A stretch of DNA of 64,000 nt, from NCBI RefSeq assembly GCF_000719555.1, contig NZ_JOGX01000038.1:50208-114207 (forward strand). The letters are read 5' to 3'. Shown here piece by piece: positions 8,603 through 15,381 of this stretch. The notes under the pieces were generated by a model. It ran no database searches and was not told where the DNA came from. It saw only the letters and a list, made by a program, of their open reading frames with translations. Position 1 is the first letter of the stretch. The number at the start of each line of letters is the position of its first letter. The translations under genes were made by a program, and so were the position numbers. Source of the DNA: Streptomyces sp. NRRL F-5727. GTDB lineage: Bacteria; Actinomycetota; Actinomycetes; Streptomycetales; Streptomycetaceae.

Positions 8603-9520
8603 TCAGGCGGGGGAGGGCCCGGTGAGATCGCGGTCGGATCCCCATCCGCGGAAGTCGGCGCCGCTGTAGAAGGTGACCGACCAGTCGAGCAGGCGGAGCA
8701 GTTCGACGGCGGGTGCGGACCCGGCCGTCGCCAGCGGTTCGAGCTGCTCCTGCGCCTTGCGGGAGTGGCGGTCGAGTTCGTCCTGGACCCAGGCGGGTGT
8801 GGTGTCGTACATCAGGATGTTGTTCTGGCCGGGCTCGGCCCGCTCCCGCTCGAAGGTGGCCAGGTCGTTGGCGAGGCGCACGGCGACCTCGATCGCCTCC
8901 AGAGCGCTGTCCAGGACCGGCAGGTCCTCGAGGAGGTCGTCCCGGTCGCTGGTCGCCCAGCGCGGGAAGTGGGTGATCCACGCGTTGGAGCTGGCGGCGT
9001 ACGTCAGGTACTCCTGCGGATCGGAAGGGCCTTCGCCGAGGTCCCGGGCCAGGCCCGCGGTCCAGTCGTACCGCTCGCCGCGCAGGGCCTCGGCGAACCG
9101 GTCGCCCCACAGGCCGGCCAGTTTCGGGTAGTGGGGACCGCGCTCCAGATCGGACTGCCAGTCGGACAGGGAGGCCAGCAGGGGGTGGCTGTCGTCCCGG
9201 TCGCCGCCGCGGACGACGGCCTCGCAGCGACCGAAGAGGTCGTCGAGTTCGTCGAGGCTCCGGACGTTCTGCTCGACGTGGTCGTCCAGGGCGTAGGCCC
9301 AGACGTACATCCGGGCCGCCGGCCGGAGCTCCTTCGCGCCGCGCCAGGGGCTGATCGCGGCGGTGGAGATCGCCAGGGCCTCGATCGGCGTGGCCCCGAG
9401 GACCTGCGGGTGTTCCGCGGCCCAGGACCGCAGGTCGGCCAGGACCTTCAGCGCCAGCACCGTGACGGGCACACACTGCGCCGCGGAGGGGAGGGAGAGG
9501 TCTCCGAGGGGCCGGGTCAC
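8603..9520 (-). CDS. Class I terpene synthase acting after the class II cyclase
   Basis: Ionises a diphosphate to form the terpene hydrocarbon or alcohol. The 305-residue product has the metal-binding DDHVE at residues 79-83 (a DDxxE variant) and the NSE triad NDLATFERE (N218, T222, E226). It is short, a single alpha domain, as is usual for bacterial class I synthases. The GTG start at 9520 overlaps the class II cyclase TGA (GTGA), so the two are made together. This implies that its substrate is the bicyclic diphosphate (such as a copalyl-type diphosphate) and not GGPP. An alternative is an independent sesquiterpene synthase, which is unlikely given the coupling. The arrangement resembles the labdane clusters (cyslabdan, raimonol) known from Streptomyces. 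Confidence 0.9.
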   Translation of the reverse strand: MTRPLGDLSLPSAAQCVPVTVLALKVLADLRSWAAEHPQVLGATPIEALAISTAAISPWRGAKELRPAARMYVWAYALDDHVEQNVRSLDELDDLFGRCEAVVRGGDRDDSHPLLASLSDWQSDLERGPHYPKLAGLWGDRFAEALRGERYDWTAGLARDLGEGPSDPQEYLTYAASSNAWITHFPRWATSDRDDLLEDLPVLDSALEAIEVAVRLANDLATFERERAEPGQNNILMYDTTPAWVQDELDRHSRKAQEQLEPLATAGSAPAVELLRLLDWSVTFYSGADFRGWGSDRDLTGPSPA

Positions 9521-11049
9521 GCTCCCGCCTCCTTCTCGGTCTCCACGTGCCGCGTCGCGGCGAGGGTGCCGAGGATCTCGGCGCGGATGACCCGGACCGG
9601 GGTGTACAGGTCCTTGTCGTGCCACAGCGGCGTGTTCTCTCGGCCGTCCTCGACGTGGCCCTTCAGGAACGCCCGGCCGGCCCGGATCGCGTCGAGGGAC
9701 CGGCGGTCGGGGGCGGCGCGGTGGTTCAGCACCTGGAGGGCGTAGGCGGTCTCCTCGCCGGTGCCCTCCCAGCGTCCCCAGGACCCGTCGGCGTGCTGGG
9801 TGTCGAGCACCCAGCGGACGGCGTCGTCCAGGGCGGCGGACGTGCGCGGGCCGTCCAGGCGGGCCATGGCGGCGGCGCCGCAGGCGGTCGCGTAGTACGG
9901 CGAGGCGTGCCACTTGTCCATCCACCGGCCGTCCGGCTCCTGCTGGTCGACGAGCCAGTCGCCCACCCGCGCGGCGGCGATGTCGTAGCGCGTGTCGCCC
10001 TGCCCGCGGCGGTCCGCCAGGGCGACGAGGATGTGCGCGTTGGTCGAGGTGGAGGGGGTGCGCTCGTTCGGGAAGCAGGTGAAGTACAGGCCGGTGTCGT
10101 ACTCCCACAGGCAGTCGACCGACTCCGGCTTGCCGAGGAGGTCGAGGGCGTGCAGGGCGGCCGACGTGTCGTCGGAGTCGGCCGGGAGACCCGGGCCGGC
10201 GGCCAGTCCGTTCGGCCCCAGCGCGGTCCGCAGCGTGTCCGCGACCTGGGACGGGATGTCCACGTCCAGGCCGGAGCCGGCCAACGCGGCCACCACCCAG
10301 GCGAGTTCGAAGTAGGTGATCGAGGTGATGCCCGAGACCGGGCCGCCGTGCCGTGCCTGGGTCCGCCGCAGGTACTCCAGGGACGCCTGCACGGCGTCGG
10401 TGTGCGGCGGATCGCCCAGCCAGGCGGCGGTGGCGGCGGGGGAGGCTCCCACCGCCCCGCCCATCGGCGTCACCGTGCCGGAGCGCACGGCCGGGGCGCC
10501 GAGGGCCTCCAGCGAGTGCCAGGTCTTCTCCGGTATGCCGGTGTGCCGGCGCAGCAGCTCGCGGATCCCGTTCAGCGTCGCCGTGTCGGCCTGGAGGTCC
10601 AGACGGGCGGGCAGACCGCCGCGGTCGTCCATCCGGGAGAGCCGCTGGTCGATCTGCTCGATCAGCCAGGGAGCCAGCAGCTCCACGGCGATGGTGTCCG
10701 GCAGTTCGGCGTTGCGGGGGAACCGGCCGGTGAGCGCGGCCAGCCCCGACTCCACGGCCCGGGCGATCCGCCCGGCGTCCTGCGTACCGTCGACGGACAG
10801 CAGGGCGTCGACGGCGCTGAGCGTCGGCAGCAGCCCGTAGGCCGCGGGCCCGCCCCACGTGCCGTCCTCGTGCTGCTGGGCCAGCAGGAACTCCACGCGC
10901 TGCCGATGGCCCTCCAGCCAGGGGGCGGACGCCACCATCCGCGCGGTCTCGTACACCGACGGCGAGGTGAGTCCGTAGGGATCGGCGATCATCTCGTCGA
11001 CGATGTCCTGAGCCGCGTCACGCAGGGCTGCGAAGGAGGTCACGTTCAT
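9517..11049 (-). CDS. Class II diterpene cyclase (copalyl diphosphate-synthase type)
   Basis: Protonates GGPP and forms a decalin (labdane-type) diphosphate. The 510-residue protein contains the class II acid motif DSDD (D291, D293, D294) in GLPADSDDTSAAL. It also has QW-like repeats of the squalene/diterpene cyclase fold (HEDGTWGG, QEPDGRWMDKW, HADGSWGRWEG). No class I DDxxD motif is present, so it needs the partner encoded immediately downstream. ATG 11049 has an AGAGG site ten bases upstream and lies 8 nt after the P450 stop. The stereochemical series (ent, normal or syn) cannot be read from the sequence. Confidence 0.94.
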   Translation of the reverse strand: MNVTSFAALRDAAQDIVDEMIADPYGLTSPSVYETARMVASAPWLEGHRQRVEFLLAQQHEDGTWGGPAAYGLLPTLSAVDALLSVDGTQDAGRIARAVESGLAALTGRFPRNAELPDTIAVELLAPWLIEQIDQRLSRMDDRGGLPARLDLQADTATLNGIRELLRRHTGIPEKTWHSLEALGAPAVRSGTVTPMGGAVGASPAATAAWLGDPPHTDAVQASLEYLRRTQARHGGPVSGITSITYFELAWVVAALAGSGLDVDIPSQVADTLRTALGPNGLAAGPGLPADSDDTSAALHALDLLGKPESVDCLWEYDTGLYFTCFPNERTPSTSTNAHILVALADRRGQGDTRYDIAAARVGDWLVDQQEPDGRWMDKWHASPYYATACGAAAMARLDGPRTSAALDDAVRWVLDTQHADGSWGRWEGTGEETAYALQVLNHRAAPDRRSLDAIRAGRAFLKGHVEDGRENTPLWHDKDLYTPVRVIRAEILGTLAATRHVETEKEAGA

Positions 11050-11057
11050 GATCCGGC

Positions 11058-12446
11058 TTACCTCTGGTCTCGGAGATCGGTGGTCGTCGCACTCCGCACC
11101 GGTTCGTGCGGACGTTCCCGGAGCCTCATCGGAAGAGGGCCCGTCTTGAGCGTGGCGCGGGCGATGGGCCGTAGCGGCCGGTTGCGGACCGGGGTCAGGT
11201 CCCAGCGGCCGGCGATCGCCGCGATGGCCAGCATCGCCTCGCTGATCGCGAACTGGTCGCCGATGCACTTCCTGCCGCCCGCGCCGAAGGGCACCACCGA
11301 CCGGCGTGCGACGTCGCTCATCGCGCCGGGCCGCCAGCGGTCCGGATCGAACCTCTCCGGCCGGGGGAACAGCGCCGGGTCGTGATGCAGGATGTAGGGG
11401 CTGAGCAGGAAGGTGGTTCCCTCGGGGAACGCGTGCCCGCCGAGTTCGCAGGCCGTGGAGGTGGCCCGGGTGAACATCCACGCCGGCGGATGGAGGCGGA
11501 GGCTCTCCATGAGCACCTGCCGTGTGAACGTCAGTCCGGAGAGGTCCTCGAAGCGGGGCGTCCGGCCGCCGAGCACGCCGTCGACCTCCTCCCGCAGGCG
11601 GGCGGCGATCTCGGGGTGGGTGCCGAGCAGGTGGAAGGTGAACGCCAACGCCGTCGCGGTGGTCTCCGACCCGGCGATCAGCAGGATCAGAACCTGGTCG
11701 AAGAGCTCCTGTGTGCCGAGCGGTTCTCCGGTGGTCTCGTCGCGCGCGTTCATCAGGCTCGCGAGCAGGCCGGGGTCCTCGTCCTTCTTGGCCCGCACCT
11801 CGTCGATGATCTCTTCGGTGAGCTTGCGCATCTCCGCGATCGCGCGGGGGTACTGCCGGTTCGTCTTCGTGGGAACGAGCGGCAGGAGCCGCGCCGGAAC
11901 GAACATGCGCAGGAAGAAGCCGTCCATGAGGATCGGCAGCCACTTCTCGACCTGCGTCACCAGCGTGTGGTCCGCGGGCACCGAGAAGAGGGATCTGGTC
12001 GTGATGCGGAGAGTGAGCCGCGCCATCGCCTGGTCGATGTCGACGATCTCGCCCGAGCGCCAGGAGCGCATCAGGGCGTCCGTCTCGTCCGCCATCAGCT
12101 CGGCGTAGTGGCCGATGTGCTTGTGGTCGAAGGACGGCTGCATCAGCGGGCGTTGCCGGCGGTGGTCGGCCCAGCGGCTGGTGACCAGGCCGTTCCCGAC
12201 GGCCTCGCGGCCCCGGTCGTAGAACAGGCCGCCCTTGTCGTAGAGCCGGGTGTCCTTGAGTATCTGCCGGAACAGGGCGGGGTCGCAGGGCACATAGGCG
12301 TCGCCGGGACCCATCCCGACCTTCACCAGGTCGCCGAGTGCCGGGAGGGACTTCAGGAATTCCAGCGGCTGTACGAGCAGAGGCAGGGCATGGCCCGCGA
12401 GGGGCAGGCTTCGAGGGGCTCTTCTGATGGCAGGAAGCTCCGGCAT
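11058..12446 (-). CDS. Cytochrome P450, probable diterpene oxygenase
   Basis: Haem monooxygenase of 462 residues from ATG 12446 (MPELPAIRRAPRS), with the start chosen for its TGGAG site. The I-helix oxygen-activation motif is AGSETT, the K-helix ExxR is ESLR in LMESLRLHPPAWMFTRA, and the haem loop is FGAGGRKCIG. The N terminus, with a PLAGHALPLL segment and the phrase VKVGMGPGDAYV, resembles pentalenene-oxygenase-like terpenoid P450s. First gene of the minus-strand operon that runs through the cyclases, so it presumably decorates the diterpene. The site and number of oxidations are unknown, and redox partners are not encoded nearby. Confidence 0.92.
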   Translation of the reverse strand: MPELPAIRRAPRSLPLAGHALPLLVQPLEFLKSLPALGDLVKVGMGPGDAYVPCDPALFRQILKDTRLYDKGGLFYDRGREAVGNGLVTSRWADHRRQRPLMQPSFDHKHIGHYAELMADETDALMRSWRSGEIVDIDQAMARLTLRITTRSLFSVPADHTLVTQVEKWLPILMDGFFLRMFVPARLLPLVPTKTNRQYPRAIAEMRKLTEEIIDEVRAKKDEDPGLLASLMNARDETTGEPLGTQELFDQVLILLIAGSETTATALAFTFHLLGTHPEIAARLREEVDGVLGGRTPRFEDLSGLTFTRQVLMESLRLHPPAWMFTRATSTACELGGHAFPEGTTFLLSPYILHHDPALFPRPERFDPDRWRPGAMSDVARRSVVPFGAGGRKCIGDQFAISEAMLAIAAIAGRWDLTPVRNRPLRPIARATLKTGPLPMRLRERPHEPVRSATTTDLRDQR

Positions 12447-12502
12447 GGCTCCAGTACTCCAGAAGAGGACGCCCTCCCGACAGGGGAGCAAGCCCCCCGA
12501 CC

Positions 12503-12584
12503 TGTCGCGCTTTCACCGCCTGTCGCGCTTGCCGGCACAAGCGCGACACGAGGACGAAGCGCGACACGAGGCCGAAGCGCGACA
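12503..12584. repeat. Five 10-bp elements at exact 18-bp period, probable operator array
   Basis: TGTCGCGCTT occurs at 12503 and 12521. Its reverse complement AAGCGCGACA occurs at 12539, 12557 and 12575. All five starts are exactly 18 bp apart. The two inner pairs are symmetric about position 12534.5. The array lies 57-138 bp upstream of the P450 start, in the divergent gap before the acetyltransferase. It overlaps no supported gene. Most likely it is a set of binding sites for a regulator of the diterpene operon. Confidence 0.85.
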
Positions 12585-12791
12585 TGCCGGCCCGGCCGCG
12601 GGTCTTGCCGGCCGGACCCCGGAGCCCCGCCAATGGGAGGGACACCCCCGCCCGCCCCCGACCGCGCTCTCCCGCGCCCACGGCACCGCCGCCGGCCCCG
12701 GTTTCTCCCGAACCGGTTGAACAGCCCGGATATTCAGGCGATGATCGGGCCGCATCGAATTCGGATTGCTGATCGCTTCCTGGGGGTTGAA

Positions 12792-13391
12792 ATGAGCGAT
12801 GTGACCGTCCGTCCCTTGGCTGCCGGCGAGGCCGAACTCGCAGGCCGAATAGTCGGACTCGCCTTCGCCGACAATCCGAGCAATCTGGCCACCGTGGGCG
12901 GTGACCGGGAGAAGGCCATTCGGGCGATGGAGCACGGAACGCGCGTCATCAAGCTCGGGAACAGTTCCAACCATCTGCTCGGCGCCGAACGGGAGGGCCG
13001 GCTCGTCGGCCTCCTGAACGCCGCGGAATGGCCGAACTGCCAGATGACGCTGGGCGAGAAGCTCAAGTCGGCGCCGGTGATGATCCGGACGATCGGACGC
13101 AACATGCCCCGCGCCTTCAAGATCATGAGCTCGCGGGCCAAGCACGAGCCCCGCGAGCCGCACTGGCACGTCGGCCCGATCGCCGTCCACCCGGACGAGC
13201 AGGGGCGCGGGGTCGGCAAGGCGCTGCTCAACACGCTCCTCGAGAAGATCGACGAGCAGGGGGCACCCGCCTTCCTCCAGGCGGACATCGACCGCAACGT
13301 CGCGCTCTACCAGAGGTTCGGCTTCGAGATCGTCTCCCGGGAGACGATCCTCGGCGTCGACACCCGCTTCATGTGGCGCGCGGCGCGCTGA
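12792..13391 (+). CDS. GNAT-family N-acetyltransferase
   Basis: Acetyl-CoA-dependent acyltransferase of 199 residues; the substrate is unknown. The acetyl-CoA-binding motif A is clear in HVGPIAVHPDEQGRGVGKAL, followed by the motif B region FLQADIDRNVALYQRFGFEI. ATG 12792 follows a TGGGGG site. It is transcribed divergently from the diterpene operon across the 18-bp repeat array, and its 3' end overlaps the convergent hydrolase gene by 23 bp. It could act in self-resistance or on an intermediate of either cluster. Neither role is shown by the sequence. Confidence 0.88.
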   Translation: MSDVTVRPLAAGEAELAGRIVGLAFADNPSNLATVGGDREKAIRAMEHGTRVIKLGNSSNHLLGAEREGRLVGLLNAAEWPNCQMTLGEKLKSAPVMIRTIGRNMPRAFKIMSSRAKHEPREPHWHVGPIAVHPDEQGRGVGKALLNTLLEKIDEQGAPAFLQADIDRNVALYQRFGFEIVSRETILGVDTRFMWRAAR

Positions 13392-14319
13392 CCGGCCTCA
13401 GCACCGCGTGCAGCTCGTCGACGACCAGCCGGCTGCACGCGGCTGCCGCGGGCACCATGTCCTGCATCAGGAAGTAGCCGTGCACCAGCCCCGGCCCGGG
13501 CACATGGCGTACGGGGACGCCCGAGGCCGCCAGCCTCCCGGCCAGCTCCACCCCCTCGTCGCGCAGCGGATCGAACTCCGCCGTGGCCAGCACCGTCGGC
13601 GGCAGGCCCCGCAGGTCGGCGTTGAGCAGGTCCACGGCGGGATCGCCGCGGCGCTCCGGGTCGGGGACGTACATCTCGTAGTTCCAGGCCATGTCCTCGA
13701 CGCTCAGCAGATACCCCTCGGCGTGCTCGCAGGCCGCGGCGATCCGCAGGCTCGGATCCACCGGCGGGTACACCAGCAGCAGCGCGGCGAGGTCGGGGCC
13801 CCCGGTGTCGCGCGCGTCCAGGGCGACGCCCAGCGACAGGCTGGCCCCCGCGCTGTCGCCGGCCACCACGTGCTCACGGCCCGGGAACGACTCGGCCGTC
13901 CAGCGGGTCGCGGCGACGGCGTCGCGCAGCGGAGTGGGGTAGGGGAACTCCGGCGGCCGCCGGTAGTCGACGGCGACGACGACGGCGTCCAGTGACGACG
14001 CGAGCATCCGGCAGGCCCGGTCGTGGCTGTCGAGGTCGCCCATCACCCAGCCGCCACCGTGCAGGAAGGTGATCACCCGGCGTTCGTCCGACTCCGGGGT
14101 GTACACCCTGCACCGGATCGAGGATCCGTCCTCGGTGGCGATCGTGTGCTCGGCGGTGGCGACGGCGGAGCGGGGCGGTCCGTCCTCCCGGTGGGGGCGC
14201 ACCGAGCTCGCCAGGTACCGCTCCCGGGCCTGCTCGACCGTCAGGTCGCGATCCGGAACCGGCGGCCCCCCGGCGCGCTGCCAGGCGATCAAGCTGCGTA
14301 TGAAGCGGTCCAAAGGCAT
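13369..14319 (-). CDS. Alpha/beta hydrolase, HSL/arylformamidase-like
   Basis: Hydrolase of 316 residues of the hormone-sensitive-lipase family. It has the oxyanion motif FLHGGGWVMGD, the nucleophile elbow VAGDSAGASLS, the acid in ATAEFDPLRDEG and the catalytic His in GLVHGYF, so it appears fully active. ATG 14319 (MPLDRFIRSL) is preferred for its AGGGGGA site, although the frame opens further upstream. It is divergent from the MbtH gene. N-formylkynurenine formamidases also use an HGGxW plus GDSAG fold. The neighbouring pathway contains a tryptophan dioxygenase but no other formamidase, so deformylation is a plausible job (inference). A general esterase or a tailoring hydrolase are alternatives. 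Confidence 0.88.
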   Translation of the reverse strand: MPLDRFIRSLIAWQRAGGPPVPDRDLTVEQARERYLASSVRPHREDGPPRSAVATAEHTIATEDGSSIRCRVYTPESDERRVITFLHGGGWVMGDLDSHDRACRMLASSLDAVVVAVDYRRPPEFPYPTPLRDAVAATRWTAESFPGREHVVAGDSAGASLSLGVALDARDTGGPDLAALLLVYPPVDPSLRIAAACEHAEGYLLSVEDMAWNYEMYVPDPERRGDPAVDLLNADLRGLPPTVLATAEFDPLRDEGVELAGRLAASGVPVRHVPGPGLVHGYFLMQDMVPAAAACSRLVVDELHAVLRPVSAPRAT

Positions 14320-14367
14320 CGCGGTCCCCCTGCGGGCTGGTTCACGGATATCGATGATTGATGATAA

Positions 14368-14390
14368 ATGGTTCGTTCTGGAAGAACCAT
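14368..14390. promoter_or_regulatory. Inverted repeat in divergent promoter region
   Basis: ATGGTTC (14368-14374) and GAACCAT (14384-14390) form a 7-bp inverted repeat with a 9-bp spacer, in the AT-richer 198-bp gap between the hydrolase and MbtH genes. A related ATGGTTCT half-site recurs at about 14442. It may be an operator for the winged-helix regulator encoded two genes downstream (inference). Confidence 0.45.
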
Positions 14391-14517
14391 GGTGAAGACG
14401 GCCCAAAAGGGAATGCGGATTGCACAGGCGCGTATGAAGATTTAATGGTTCTCTCGTTCGGGACCCTGCTGTACCTTCGAGGCGTGTGGTTCCAGTTCGG
14501 GGGAGAGGGTTGCGCGC

Positions 14518-14739
14518 ATGTTCAATCCATTCGAGGACGACAGCCGAGAATACCTGGCACTATGCAATGACGAAGAACAGTATTCGCTCTGGCCGCAGGG
14601 ATTAGAAATTCCCGCAGGCTGGCGCCCGGTGTACGGGCCGGCCACGCGGGAAAAGGTGCTCGACCTTATCGAGCGGTCCTGGACGGATATGCGGCCGAAG
14701 AGTCTGCGGGTCGCGAGCGGGCAGGGAGACTGTCCGTGA
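14518..14739 (+). CDS. MbtH-like NRPS chaperone
   Basis: Small 73-residue activator that binds and stimulates adenylation domains. The family pattern is complete: MFNPFEDD, NDEEQYSLWP, EIPAGWRPVYGP and the tryptophan in RSWTDMRP. ATG 14518 has a GGGAGAGG site. First gene of a plus-strand operon with a winged-helix regulator and a discrete A-PCP didomain, which is its probable direct partner. MbtH proteins commonly accompany tryptophan- or tyrosine-activating A-PCP proteins of beta-hydroxylation systems (nikkomycin, thiocoraline, echinomycin). It could also serve the two large synthetases, since no other MbtH gene is present in the window. Confidence 0.97.
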   Translation: MFNPFEDDSREYLALCNDEEQYSLWPQGLEIPAGWRPVYGPATREKVLDLIERSWTDMRPKSLRVASGQGDCP

Positions 14740-15245
14740 CCACCGAGGTGAAGAGCTGGGTGAGATTCGTCCGCTGGCCCGCCGAAAGCAAGATCCGTGA
14801 GGAATGCCGGGCACGACGCCGGCTGTGCCTCCTGGTCGTGGAGCACGGAGCTCCGCCGCCGGAACGGATCGGACTCTACGAGGACTGGGTGCGCCCGCCC
14901 ATCGTCCCGGAGGATCTCCAGGCCCGGGTCAGCCAGTTGGAGGCCCGGGTGGTCCTCAACGAGAAGCCGGTGCTCGACCCGGCGGGCATCCTCTTCTTCC
15001 GGGACTCGTCCGTCACGCTCTCCATGCTCCAGTGCGAGATCCTGTCCCCGCTGATCTCCCGGTACTGCCAGGTGGTCTACCGCAACGAACTGGGGAAGAT
15101 CCTGGAGCAGTGCGGAGCCAGCGCGTCCAGCAACGCGATCGACCTGCACGTGCTCCGGCTGCGCCGACGTCTGCAGCCCCTCGGCCTGACCCTGCGCAAC
15201 GTCTGGGGACGCGGCTTCACCATCGAGCCGAACTGGCAGAACTAG
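14736..15245 (+). CDS. Stand-alone winged-helix (OmpR/PhoB-type) regulator
   Basis: Protein of 169 residues whose second half matches the transcriptional-regulatory C-terminal winged helix. It shows LQCEILSPLISRYCQVVYRN, the recognition region ASASSNAIDLHVLRLRRRL and the wing GLTLRNVWGRGFTIEP. The first 80 residues do not form a phospho-receiver domain, so signalling is not by a canonical histidine kinase. GTG 14736 overlaps the MbtH stop (GTGA). Position within the operon suggests a cluster-situated activator that regulates its own operon. Similar orphan winged-helix proteins occur beside MbtH genes in other actinobacterial NRPS clusters. Confidence 0.85.
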   Translation: MTTEVKSWVRFVRWPAESKIREECRARRRLCLLVVEHGAPPPERIGLYEDWVRPPIVPEDLQARVSQLEARVVLNEKPVLDPAGILFFRDSSVTLSMLQCEILSPLISRYCQVVYRNELGKILEQCGASASSNAIDLHVLRLRRRLQPLGLTLRNVWGRGFTIEPNWQN

Positions 15246-15271
15246 CCGCACCGGCCGAGCCGGCCCGAGCA

Positions 15272-15298
15272 GTCGAATCAGTCGAATCAGCCGAATCA
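15272..15298. repeat. Three 9-bp direct repeats upstream of A-PCP gene
   Basis: GTCGAATCA, GTCGAATCA and GCCGAATCA are head to tail in the 136-bp gap between the winged-helix regulator and the A-PCP gene. They could be a simple-sequence expansion or binding sites for the adjacent regulator, whose family (OmpR/PhoB) binds direct repeats. Confidence 0.55.
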
Positions 15299-15381
15299 GC
15301 CGCGCAGGGGTGCCGGACGCCCCTGCGCCGCACACCCCTTTCCGTGGCCGTCGCGCCCGGAAGCCCGCGTCGGAGGCGGAG

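Noticed and set aside
12503..12584. CRISPR array
   Set aside because: Repeat units are 10 bp with 8-bp spacers and invert halfway; no cas genes are nearby.
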